A stretch of 64,000 nucleotides of DNA from Volucribacter amazonae (lineage in GTDB: Bacteria > Pseudomonadota > Gammaproteobacteria > Enterobacterales > Pasteurellaceae): contig NZ_LWID01000001.1 in assembly GCF_029783845.1 (NCBI RefSeq), positions 124,001 to 188,000 on the forward strand, in the 5' to 3' direction. Positions 43,801 to 51,721 of the stretch are shown piece after piece. The first letter of the stretch is position 1; each line of letters begins with the position of its first letter. The notes below the pieces were generated by a model. The model ran no database searches, was not told where the DNA came from, and saw nothing but the letters and a program-made list of their open reading frames with translations. The position numbers were made by a program, and so were the translations under genes.

Positions 43801-44459
43801 TTACAAAAGCAATTTTACCTATGTTTGCTTTTTCACCTATAACGGTACTTGTTCCCCCTTTATCCTTTAATCAAGATCATGAATATTATCAACATATTGA
43901 TGATTTTGCCAATAACTATGAAATTGAAGTATTGCATGTAATACCTACTGAAAAATTAGCATTAATTCCCCATAACAAAATTTATAATGATACTTTTTCT
44001 CAAAATATGGCTGCTATTAATGAAATCATTCAGCAAATACTTACAGCTTATTCTGCCCCTCAAATTTCACCTAATATACCATATGGTGCACTTTGGCATG
44101 ACCATTATTACGATCCCCGCGAAGGATATGCAATGGTGGGTTATTCCGATATTATAAATAATGTTGAAGGAGCAATAGGAAAGGCTTTTCAGCAAGCAAT
44201 TACAAGTCCATTATTGCAAGATATTGATCCAGCTAGCGTAAAACTGATAACAGTTCATATCTCTGCTGGCACATATTTTTCATATGAGGAATATATAGAA
44301 ATCCAGAATATTCTCTATAAACGGATAGAACAATATAGCAATCAGGAAGATCTACCTTGCTTTATTACAACATCACTTCAACCTAATTTAGCGGAGAAAA
44401 TACAGGTTATTGTTATGTTAAGGGGATTTAATATAAGCAATAATCTGTTATTAGATTAA
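40860..44459 (+). CDS. Giant tripartite protein: two degenerate DUF262 modules plus FtsZ-like domain
   Basis: 1199 residues with three parts. (1) Residues 1-175 resemble the N-terminus of the 455-residue protein next door, but the DUF262 motifs are damaged: IPNYQYDYLW instead of YQRxYxW, and D73-G-Y-Q-R instead of DGQQR. (2) Residues about 200-870 align with the whole 625-residue partner, again altered: SQHHYDW, D263-G-Q-Y-Y, and I-E-Y776 where the partner has the IEH nuclease motif. (3) Residues 875-1192 resemble FtsZ: VIGIGEMGIEVVNNLI, HAIGTDSKRL (909-920), GYAMVG (1089-1094), SPLLQDID (1116-1123), ISAG (1134-1137) and TTSLQPNL (1170-1177). The tubulin signature GGGTGxG is replaced by TSIDCDIT (975-982). 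It looks catalytically inactive. Start ATG has AAGGG 7 bases upstream. Very AT-rich. Confidence 0.8.
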   Translation: MKNTKIKVKTIQQILKNKNISIPNYQYDYLWEDDYVNQLLIDLLFHFKKKTTYQLGTVIIHRNKKNNTLNIIDGYQRLIILAILFYGLDNNTELGKSLLALKREIFNDKNHQKIINHYNLIKSFIDQQFDHEQLKYEFIDHIKKYTISYIETTNLSQAIKILKSQNTTNKIIANNGLLELHYSTKTIDNKQNISPHKAYSLTINQLINKKYIIPLSQHHYDWQKSEIEQLLNDLNNAYKKGEEFYFATLLLNKKQDNCYEVIDGQYYLIILKLLIIFCLCWNKKDKRALEFNFELSFPYQQEYNNIFTKLSNESFLSSKSIDEIKEKNTHYLQNLYDIIKNYLYYSDISSNIKGIEEDYIKFIFNKVNLFHMELASHIDIKHYFNIINQQTKQLTVQQVIKSKFISKLNKTQKESFCHIWDYCANMDSYLLQEIEPNNDAFLNALNNILFGKENINQGYLEYSGKEILTHKIITKDNYHYPISNDQQDNKRQKYQLIFDLVEKEKINQRDLQGCGKDILTNQAMIENNGNNLTINHKNNNLHKYQSIIDFPQFLMLALEIFKEKNNNTSKDIDLNTAEIMERFDNYFLLYFDGQAMDFIIHLFKLRMIFDNYIIKIDHSNNKNFVLYHYNSNKNLLTNTFDNQEENKHITMLLSVLYLSCKNDGIQERKDTNFLEDNYIHWLYKIVSHIYNRDNHSITAQQYIIQLQELAHNEFKNRKNFYRGKDIPQFLFFYLDYLLWLDYKTEKEYFKNIEDKVKKYIDIDNFSFTDNNYIIEYYEINGQYLDEVFTRDCKDYFGNLFLIPQQQYYCLHNKTWQEKRNQYDITEKMKLNCLSIKQAIMFSYENWTLYESADHLIKMRKFMFKNEEYNCCWPSINVIGIGEMGIEVVNNLIRNQSSILVEGADTKINFHAIGTDSKRLEKSLAKTIKIDEIVVKGVSKGVNTEQNIALALQAHQAMNEANENISLIDYISIVITSIDCDITKAILPMFAFSPITVLVPPLSFNQDHEYYQHIDDFANNYEIEVLHVIPTEKLALIPHNKIYNDTFSQNMAAINEIIQQILTAYSAPQISPNIPYGALWHDHYYDPREGYAMVGYSDIINNVEGAIGKAFQQAITSPLLQDIDPASVKLITVHISAGTYFSYEEYIEIQNILYKRIEQYSNQEDLPCFITTSLQPNLAEKIQVIVMLRGFNISNNLLLD

Positions 44460-44521
44460 GAGACAAAATTACAAATAATATTTATAATAAACTAATCAGC
44501 AACCTGTAGAGAAGCATATCT

Positions 44522-45889
44522 ATGACAGAAAAAACAACGACTGGAACAAAAACAATACAAGAAATTCTTAAAGAAAAAAACTTATCTATTCCTAATTATC
44601 AACGCCCCTACAAATGGAGCGAAAAGCACATTCATCAACTATTAGATGATCTCTATTTTCATTTTGACAAAGATAGAGATTATCAATTAGGTACGATTAT
44701 TATTCATAACAATGAAAATAGTTTAAAAATTGTTGATGGGCAACAGCGATTAATTAGTTTATCGCTTTTATTTTATGCTTTAAAGCCTGATAAAGAACTA
44801 CCACTATTAAAACAAGGAAGAGATAACCTAAATGCTGAAAACAAGCAACAAATTATAAATAATTATCAGTTAATCACATCATTTATCAATCTTCGTCTAG
44901 CTGATAAGGTTAAAAAACAAGCATTTCTTGAGAAAATTGAAAACTATAAAATGGGTTATATTGAAATTACCGATCTTGATGAAGCCTTTCAGCTTTTTGA
45001 CTCACAAAATTCAAGGGGAAAACCCCTTGAGGCTTATGATTTATTAAAAGCCTATCATTTAAGAGAAAAATTTGATAATGAAAAAAATAAACTGCAATAT
45101 GTAAAAAAGTGGGAAGAAGCCGCTGATGCGACTGAAGCAAATCTAAAGCAGGTCATTGGCGATATGCTATACCCATTACGTAAATGGTATAAAAATGAAA
45201 AATATCTTCATTATTTTTCTCGTCAACATATTGATATGTTTAAAGGGGCTAAACCTGAGCAAAATGATCCTTATTTACTGGCTATTTATGCCAGCAGAGC
45301 GATACATCAGATACAAGCACAGTTTCATTACTTAGTGGATAAAAAATTTAGTCAATCATATTTTTCAGTGAATCAGCCTATTATTAATGGCGAGTTGTTT
45401 TTTGAATATGTCATACATTATATTGAGGTATATCATTTTCTGTTTAATCAAGAGAAAGGCTATTTATCTAAGGACTTTTATTTATTGAAAAATTTAAAAA
45501 ATAGTGAAAAATATAAAAAAGAAAATTATAAAAGTCTATTCGATTTTATTCATAGTTATAACGGATCTCATAGAACAGGAGATGGTTATATTAGGGAATT
45601 ATTTAAATGCTTAATTTTCCGATATTATGATAAATTTGGCTATAACAAACTTGATGAGGCAGTAAATCTCTGTTTTAGATGGTGTTATAAACTAAGATTA
45701 GAAAATGGAACATTATTCTATAATATCATAGAAGACAAATTGCTTTACCCTAATAAAAATAGCTTATTAAGATATTTAGAAAATGCCAGTTCCGCTGAGG
45801 AATTTCTACGTTATCCAATAACCAAAATAAATAAAGTAGAACGAAACGATTTAGACTATTTAGAAAATATTATTAATGGAGAGCTCTAA
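44522..45889 (+). CDS. DUF262 protein with intact DGQQR motif (455 residues)
   Basis: DUF262 domains are ParB/Srx-like nucleotide-binding folds found in GmrSD-type nucleases and other defence proteins. The motifs are intact: I-P-N-Y-Q27-R-P-Y-K-W32 and D72-G-Q-Q-R76, followed by FDSQNSRGKPLEAYDLLKAY (about 160-180). The C-terminal half is helical and holds a RTGDGYIRELFKCL stretch; I see no HNH or DUF1524 motif in it. It follows the giant gene by 62 bases and its stop codon lies 2 bases before the next start. Confidence 0.85.
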   Translation: MTEKTTTGTKTIQEILKEKNLSIPNYQRPYKWSEKHIHQLLDDLYFHFDKDRDYQLGTIIIHNNENSLKIVDGQQRLISLSLLFYALKPDKELPLLKQGRDNLNAENKQQIINNYQLITSFINLRLADKVKKQAFLEKIENYKMGYIEITDLDEAFQLFDSQNSRGKPLEAYDLLKAYHLREKFDNEKNKLQYVKKWEEAADATEANLKQVIGDMLYPLRKWYKNEKYLHYFSRQHIDMFKGAKPEQNDPYLLAIYASRAIHQIQAQFHYLVDKKFSQSYFSVNQPIINGELFFEYVIHYIEVYHFLFNQEKGYLSKDFYLLKNLKNSEKYKKENYKSLFDFIHSYNGSHRTGDGYIRELFKCLIFRYYDKFGYNKLDEAVNLCFRWCYKLRLENGTLFYNIIEDKLLYPNKNSLLRYLENASSAEEFLRYPITKINKVERNDLDYLENIINGEL

Positions 45890-45891
45890 CA

Positions 45892-47769
45892 ATGCTAGAG
45901 AAACTAACAATTAAAGAATTATCAAAAAATCAAGATAACTACATTATTCCTATTTACCAACGTAACTATGCTTGGGGGAAAGATGAAATTGAGCAATTAC
46001 TTAGTGATATAAAAAATGCGTGTACACGCTCGTCAGAAAAAAATTATTATATTGGTAGTCTAGTGGTCAGTGATGCCCAATCAAACAACAGTTATGAAGT
46101 GGTTGATGGGCAACAACGATTAACCACGCTTAAGATATTATCTCTTGCAATAGAAAACCTGAAAGTTAATGAAGACTATCGTTTTGAAATTAATTTATCA
46201 TTTGAACACCGAGCGACTTCAAATGATGAATTAGAAGGATTAAAAAATCAAGATAACGCTAACAACCCGTTAGCTAAAAATAACATTAGCCTTGCTTATC
46301 AATTAATCGTCAATTATTTACAGTCAAATCTTTTATTACCAGAGGATAAAGATAAGTTTTTCCAGTTTTTATCTAATAAAGTAATTCTATTTAGAAATAA
46401 ACTAGCAAAGGATACAGATCTTAACCATTATTTTGAAATAATGAATAATCGTGGTGAGCAACTGGAACAAAGCGAAATTATTAAAGCCAGATTAATGGGC
46501 TTGCTGAAAAGCAAGCAAGAACAAGCCTGTTTCGCTTATATTTGGGATTGTTGTGCTAATATGAATAATTATATTGAGCATAAAATTAAAAAAGAGGATA
46601 AAATTAATATTGACAATATTAATGATTTTTGTCAATTATCAAAAAAGTTTGAGAATATATCAGAAACAGAGCATAATAATAAAAAAACTATATTAGATAT
46701 ATTAACAGGTGAAAAGGATGAAAATAATGAAGAACAAGCAGAACAAACAGAATTAGAAAAATACTATTCTATTATTGACTTTCCAAACTTTTTAATGCAC
46801 GTATTAAAATTGTTTGTATCAGAGACAAAAGGAAAAACAGAAGAAGAAAAAAATATACCGTTGGATAATACAAAACTTATTAATAAGTTTGATGATTATT
46901 TTACTAAAAACAAAAATGATAACGAAAGTAAATCCGAGGATAAGGTTAAAAACTTTATTATTAAGTTATTAAAATATCGTTTACTTTTTGATAGCTATAT
47001 TATTAAATTAGAGAATAACAATGCAAGAAACTTTGTTCTTTATAGTTATAATAATAAAGATGAGTACAAAAACACCTTTGAGAATGAGAAAGAACATAAT
47101 AATATTATTATGTTGTTATCAATGTTTGACGTTTCTTTTAGAGCGAAAACCTATAAAAACTGGTTATATTACACCTTAAAATATTTGTCTTTCAAAAATA
47201 AAATAGAAGCGAAAGACTATATTAAATTTTTACAACATTTTGCTTATAAACAATATGAAAAAATAAAAGAAACAAATAAAATAGAGGATAATTTTCTTCA
47301 TCAAGGTACTAATACACCCCATTATGTATTTTTCTATCTTGATTATTTATTATGGCAAAAATATCAAGATAACAAAGATGATAATGAATTTCATAACATT
47401 AAAACCTATCTTGATATTAATAATTTCCGCTTTGTAACCAGTAGAAATTCTATTGAGCATTATTTACCACAAAGTAAAGAAAATAAATTAGGTGAAAAGG
47501 AAAAACAAGATAACCTTATTAATGATTTTGGAAATCTTTGTTTAATTCCTCATAATCAAAACGCCAGTTTGAGTAATAATAGTATTGAAGATAAAAAAAG
47601 GAAGTATCAACATAACGAATTACAATGTGTCAGTATTAAGCAAGCTATAATGCTAACCGAGGATAATTGGGAGGCTGATGAAATAAAAAATCATTCTAAA
47701 GAAATGATTAAGTTAATTAATCATAAACCAGAACAACTAGAAGAATATGATGAGCTAATAACTCTTTGA
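45892..47769 (+). CDS. GmrSD-like protein with DUF262 and DUF1524 domains (625 residues)
   Basis: N-terminal DUF262 domain with intact I-P-I-Y-Q-R-N-Y-A-W28 and D72-G-Q-Q-R76; C-terminal DUF1524-type HNH-like nuclease with S-I-E-H523-Y-L-P-Q, DFGNLCLIPHNQNASLSNN and KKRKYQ. In GmrSD proteins these domains bind nucleotide and cut DNA, often modified phage DNA. The Shine-Dalgarno GGAGAG overlaps the end of the previous gene, indicating coupled translation. It ends in front of a terminator shared with the convergent WYL gene. Confidence 0.88.
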   Translation: MLEKLTIKELSKNQDNYIIPIYQRNYAWGKDEIEQLLSDIKNACTRSSEKNYYIGSLVVSDAQSNNSYEVVDGQQRLTTLKILSLAIENLKVNEDYRFEINLSFEHRATSNDELEGLKNQDNANNPLAKNNISLAYQLIVNYLQSNLLLPEDKDKFFQFLSNKVILFRNKLAKDTDLNHYFEIMNNRGEQLEQSEIIKARLMGLLKSKQEQACFAYIWDCCANMNNYIEHKIKKEDKINIDNINDFCQLSKKFENISETEHNNKKTILDILTGEKDENNEEQAEQTELEKYYSIIDFPNFLMHVLKLFVSETKGKTEEEKNIPLDNTKLINKFDDYFTKNKNDNESKSEDKVKNFIIKLLKYRLLFDSYIIKLENNNARNFVLYSYNNKDEYKNTFENEKEHNNIIMLLSMFDVSFRAKTYKNWLYYTLKYLSFKNKIEAKDYIKFLQHFAYKQYEKIKETNKIEDNFLHQGTNTPHYVFFYLDYLLWQKYQDNKDDNEFHNIKTYLDINNFRFVTSRNSIEHYLPQSKENKLGEKEKQDNLINDFGNLCLIPHNQNASLSNNSIEDKKRKYQHNELQCVSIKQAIMLTEDNWEADEIKNHSKEMIKLINHKPEQLEEYDELITL

Positions 47770-47781
47770 TTAATAATTAGC

Positions 47782-47802
47782 TAGGGACATTATTTGTCCC
47801 TA
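47782..47802. terminator. Bidirectional terminator between the DUF262 island and the WYL gene
   Basis: TAGGGACA (47782-47789) pairs with TGTCCCTA (47795-47802), followed on the plus strand by a T-rich run. It overlaps the WYL stop codon. Confidence 0.7.
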
Positions 47803-48765
47803 TATTATTTTTTGCTTAGTTACTCCCCAAATTTCATCGCCAAATTTACTGATCCACCAATTTAGCATTTCACTATCCGCCACTGTTGCTTGAATATAAT
47901 AATAATCTTCCGTTTGTTGTAAAATAACTTGATCCTGAGATAAAGGTGTTTCGGTTAAATGAAAGCCTGCCCAACGGTCAATATAAAAAGACAATTTAAT
48001 TTTCTCTCCCTTGCCAAAACTTAAACGTCCATCTGCTTGAAATTTATTCAAATCAAAATCCTTTGGGCGTTCAAAAGAAAGAGTAGAAACGGTTGCTTGT
48101 TGAATACGATGTAAAGCGAGCAAACGTTCATCGGAAAAATGTTCATAGCGTACAATCAAATAAATACTTGCTCCTTGTTGTACGATAGCGAGGGGCATAA
48201 CGCTCCCATTATGGCATTTGCCAAACTGATTTTGATATTGAATTTTTAGCCATTTATTATGAAAGAGGGCAATGCTAACTTGATTAAATACCTGTTCATC
48301 AATATTGGCAGGCACTAAGGGCAAGCTGGTAGGGGCTTCGCAAACCTTACCTAACCATTGGTTGCCCAATTTTGCTTGTTGATTATTTCCAGCCAAAACT
48401 TGCTGAGCTTGTTGAAAAAAGGGTTTCATTCCATCAATAATAGTGGCTGGCAATAAATATTTTAATTGTTGTTCGGCTATTCTTAAAACTAAAGATTGCT
48501 GTTCATTTAATTCAGAAACATTAAAACCTTTTGCTTTTTCTAACCAACTATAAGTATAAGGTTTACAGCTATCATCGCATTCTAATTGATCAAAATTTTC
48601 TGTTAAATATTTTAATTTTCGCTGAATATCTCGGAGATGAAGACCGCTATGTTGTAAAGCCTGTGCAATTTCACTGGAACTGATTTTTCTAGGTTTACGA
48701 GGAATAAGCTGTAATATTTTTAAATAGACTTGTAAACTATCAATATCTTTCTTGCGGGTAACCAT
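47800..48765 (-). CDS. WYL-domain transcriptional regulator
   Basis: 321 residues: an N-terminal winged HTH (RKISSSEIAQALQHSGLHLRDIQRKL), a central WYL domain (PLAIVQQGASIYLIVRYE) and a C-terminal WCX-like region. WYL proteins such as BrxR and CapW repress defence systems and sense phage-linked ligands. It is convergent with the DUF262 island and on the ubiX strand, 30 bases after ubiX, so it may either belong to that operon or control the island. The island side is on the opposite strand, which does not prove regulation. Confidence 0.82.
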   Translation of the reverse strand: MVTRKKDIDSLQVYLKILQLIPRKPRKISSSEIAQALQHSGLHLRDIQRKLKYLTENFDQLECDDSCKPYTYSWLEKAKGFNVSELNEQQSLVLRIAEQQLKYLLPATIIDGMKPFFQQAQQVLAGNNQQAKLGNQWLGKVCEAPTSLPLVPANIDEQVFNQVSIALFHNKWLKIQYQNQFGKCHNGSVMPLAIVQQGASIYLIVRYEHFSDERLLALHRIQQATVSTLSFERPKDFDLNKFQADGRLSFGKGEKIKLSFYIDRWAGFHLTETPLSQDQVILQQTEDYYYIQATVADSEMLNWWISKFGDEIWGVTKQKII

Positions 48766-48795
48766 TTTCTTTTACCTCATTAAACTACGAAATAC

Positions 48796-49392
48796 TTATC
48801 TAGGGCTATTATAATCGCCCCAACGTATAAACAAATCCTGAGGTAATTGAATGCCTAATTGATCGCAAAGGCGATTGACGCTTTGATCAATGAGTTCTGA
48901 TAAACTACGAGGGCGATGATAGAAAGCGGGCATTAGTGGCATAATTTTGCCGCCAATTTCTGCCACTTGGGTCATTAAGCGTAAATGCCCTAAGTGCAAA
49001 GGGGTTTCTCGTACACAAAGCAATAAGGGCAAGCCCTCTTTTAAACACACATCAGCAGAACGTGTGATTAAATCATCGGTGTAACTATGGGCAATGCCTG
49101 ATAAGGTTTTAATGGAACAAGGCACCACAACCATACCTAAAGTGCGGTAAGATCCTGAAGAAATTCTTGCCCCAATATCACGACTATCATAACAATGATC
49201 CGCTAAGGCTTTAACCGCTGACAAACTATAATCCGTTTCCGCCTTAATAGTTTGCTTAGCGGCTTGGCTAATAACTAAATGGGTTTCAATTTGCTTTAAG
49301 GGCTGTAATACCTGTAATAAACGAATGGCATAAATCGCCCCTGATGCCCCTGTTATCCCAATAATTAATGGCTTTGCTTTAATTTTATCCAT
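48796..49392 (-). CDS. ubiX: Flavin prenyltransferase UbiX
   Basis: Makes prenylated FMN, cofactor of the UbiD decarboxylase in ubiquinone synthesis. 198 residues; IGITGASGAIYAIRLL at the N-terminus, VVVPCSIKTLSGIAHSYTDDLITRSADVCLKE in the middle and LCVRETPLHLGHLRLM. Its start overlaps the purF end by 8 bases. Part of cvpA-purF-ubiX. Confidence 0.96.
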   Translation of the reverse strand: MDKIKAKPLIIGITGASGAIYAIRLLQVLQPLKQIETHLVISQAAKQTIKAETDYSLSAVKALADHCYDSRDIGARISSGSYRTLGMVVVPCSIKTLSGIAHSYTDDLITRSADVCLKEGLPLLLCVRETPLHLGHLRLMTQVAEIGGKIMPLMPAFYHRPRSLSELIDQSVNRLCDQLGIQLPQDLFIRWGDYNSPR

Positions 49393-50896
49393 TATGAATT
49401 TCTAAATTACTGGCATCTTTTGCCCGTTTTTTCTTGGCGGCATCATTGCGTAACTCAGCAATGCTTTCTAAGTATTCTGGGGTAACATCACCTGTAACAT
49501 AGACCCCCGTAAACACCGAGCAATCAAAGTCTTTAATCGCTGGATTTTCTTGTTGCACCGATTCCGTAAGAGCCGATAAATCTTGGAAAATCAGCTTATC
49601 CACGCCGATAGATTGTGCAATTTGTTCTACATTACGTCCATAAGCGATCAATTCGTGTTTGGTCGGCATATCAATACCATACACATTAGGATAACGAATT
49701 TCTGGCGCGGCGGAAGCAAAATAAATTTTCTTTGCCCCTGCGGCTCTTGCCATTTCAACAATTTGTTCGGACGTTGTACCTCGTACAATAGAATCATCAA
49801 CCAATAAGACGTTTTTATCCTTAAACTCAGCGGAAATAGTATTAAGTTTACGTCTTACTGCACTAATACGCTGTGCCTGTCCCGGCATAATAAAGGTGCG
49901 TCCCACATAACGGTTTTTCACAAAACCTTGCCGATAAGGTTTATTTAATACATGGGCAATGCGTAAAGCAATATCGTTAGAGGTTTCAGGCACAGGGATA
50001 ACCACATCAATATCATCAACATCTTGCCATTCTTTGGCAATTTTTTGCCCTAAACGTTCGCCCATATGCACACGAGCCGCATATACCGATACGCCATCAA
50101 TACAAGAATCAGGGCGAGCAAAATACACATATTCAAAAATACAAGGGGTTAACGTTGGATTTTCTGCACATTGTGCCGAATATAATTGCCCATCAAAGGT
50201 AACATAAATCGCCTCGCCCGGCTCTACATCACGCACTAATTCAAAACCAGCGGTATCTAAAGCAACGGTTTCTGAGGCAAACATATATTCTGTTTTTTCG
50301 CCGTCATCACGCTTACCTAACACTAAAGGGCGAATACCATGGGGATCACGAAATGCCACCATACCATGTTGAATAATCATCGCAATACAAGCATAAGCAC
50401 CACGAATATCCCGATGCGTTTGCTTAATGGCATTAAAAATATCTTCTGGGGATAACTGATCTTTATCAATTTGATCAAAATGATAAGCTAGAATATTGAG
50501 CAAAGCCTCTGAGTCTGAATTGGTATTCACATGACGGCGAGCTCGCTTGAATAGCTTATCTTTTAATTCCGCTGAATTGGTTAAATTGCCATTATGCACT
50601 AGGGTTAAACCATAAGGGGAATTCACATAAAAGGGTTGAGCCTCAGACACATTAGAACTGCCCGCAGTAGGATAACGCACATGACCAATTCCGGTGTTAC
50701 CTTGTAACCTTAGCATGTGGATCTGCTGAAAAACGTCCATCACCAGTCCATTAGCTTTACGCAGACGGAAACGATTTTCATCGTCAATGGTTACAATACC
50801 CGCCGCATCTTGCCCACGATGCTGTAAGACCGTTAAAGAATCATAAATCGTTTGATTAACAGGTTGATAACTGACGATGCCAACAATACCACACAT
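49385..50896 (-). CDS. purF: Amidophosphoribosyltransferase
   Basis: First committed step of purine synthesis: PRPP plus glutamine to phosphoribosylamine. 503 residues; the N-terminal nucleophile Cys2 in MCGIVGIVSY, LQHRGQDAAGI, NGNLTNS and the PRPP-binding loop VLLVDDSIVRGTTSEQIV. Overlaps ubiX; 35 bases after cvpA. Confidence 0.98.
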   Translation of the reverse strand: MCGIVGIVSYQPVNQTIYDSLTVLQHRGQDAAGIVTIDDENRFRLRKANGLVMDVFQQIHMLRLQGNTGIGHVRYPTAGSSNVSEAQPFYVNSPYGLTLVHNGNLTNSAELKDKLFKRARRHVNTNSDSEALLNILAYHFDQIDKDQLSPEDIFNAIKQTHRDIRGAYACIAMIIQHGMVAFRDPHGIRPLVLGKRDDGEKTEYMFASETVALDTAGFELVRDVEPGEAIYVTFDGQLYSAQCAENPTLTPCIFEYVYFARPDSCIDGVSVYAARVHMGERLGQKIAKEWQDVDDIDVVIPVPETSNDIALRIAHVLNKPYRQGFVKNRYVGRTFIMPGQAQRISAVRRKLNTISAEFKDKNVLLVDDSIVRGTTSEQIVEMARAAGAKKIYFASAAPEIRYPNVYGIDMPTKHELIAYGRNVEQIAQSIGVDKLIFQDLSALTESVQQENPAIKDFDCSVFTGVYVTGDVTPEYLESIAELRNDAAKKKRAKDASNLEIHNG

Positions 50897-50931
50897 AAAT
50901 AGTGCCTTCCTTATTTGTTAATTTAATGTTG

Positions 50932-51423
50932 TTACATTAAAGGGGTTGATTTTAAAAAACTTGAACTAGTTTGTAGTTGCTGAAAAAACCACTCAACAAT
51001 AAAACCAAAGTGCGGAATTAATTTGGATTCTTTCCACCATTCACTTTGGCTAAAATTGGTAAAGGTATCTAAAAAGAATAATAGGGCAGCAACAATTAGC
51101 ACACCTCTTAATAAGCCAAAGCACGCCCCCAAAACGCGATCGGTGCCTGATAGCCCTGTTTTATCCACTAGCTGCCCAATAATATAATTAATCATTGCCC
51201 CAATGATTAAGGTCGCAAAAAACAAAATGGCAATGGCTGTACCGTTACGAATATAATCCGATTCAATTTGTGTGAGAAAATTTGCGAGATAAGGATAAAA
51301 ATGGCTTGCCACGAAAAACGCCACTAACCAACTGGCTAAGGACATTACCTCTCGCACAAAACCACGCAATAAACTAACGATAATAGAAAATGCAACAATA
51401 CCAATAATAATATAATCAATCAT
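50932..51423 (-). CDS. cvpA: CvpA, colicin V production-type membrane protein
   Basis: 163-residue inner-membrane protein, four hydrophobic segments (IIIGIVAFSIIVSLL, MSLASWLVAFFVAS, IAILFFATLIIGAMI, GVLIVAALLFFLDTF). Needed for colicin V export in E. coli and linked to envelope homeostasis; molecular role not settled. First gene of cvpA-purF-ubiX. Confidence 0.93.
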   Translation of the reverse strand: MIDYIIIGIVAFSIIVSLLRGFVREVMSLASWLVAFFVASHFYPYLANFLTQIESDYIRNGTAIAILFFATLIIGAMINYIIGQLVDKTGLSGTDRVLGACFGLLRGVLIVAALLFFLDTFTNFSQSEWWKESKLIPHFGFIVEWFFQQLQTSSSFLKSTPLM

Positions 51424-51644
51424 GCCAATATCTCTAATAAAAACCGTTTTTTGGCAGGGCTATTCTAATCAATTCCACCAAAAAAGAAAACGTTTGCGTC
51501 AAAAATAAGTGATTATTTTCCGTAAAATCAAAAGGGGGATTATAGCAGTATTATGAAAAGCGGGGAAGTTGGGTACAAAGGTTTAGCGAAATGTAGATGA
51601 TAATTTAGTAACTTGCTAAGTAAATCAATAACGCTTTCGCCGTA

Positions 51645-51683
51645 AAAAGTGCGGTCAAAAAATCATTTTTTTAACCGCACTTT
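51645..51683. terminator. Inverted uptake-signal terminator at Sel1 locus 2
   Basis: AAAAAGTGCGGTCAAAAAA pairs with TTTTTTTAACCGCACTTTG, the same structure as at 27853. The remaining 51424-51644 upstream of cvpA shows only AT-rich sequence. Confidence 0.85.
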
Positions 51684-51721
51684 GAAATAAAGATAAATTT
51701 AGAATAAAGGATTAAAGGATA

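Noticed and set aside
40860..44459. The large DUF262 gene as a decayed pseudogene
   Set aside because: The 1199-codon frame is unbroken despite 70-80% A+T, and the FtsZ-like end is well preserved, so selection on the protein is more likely.
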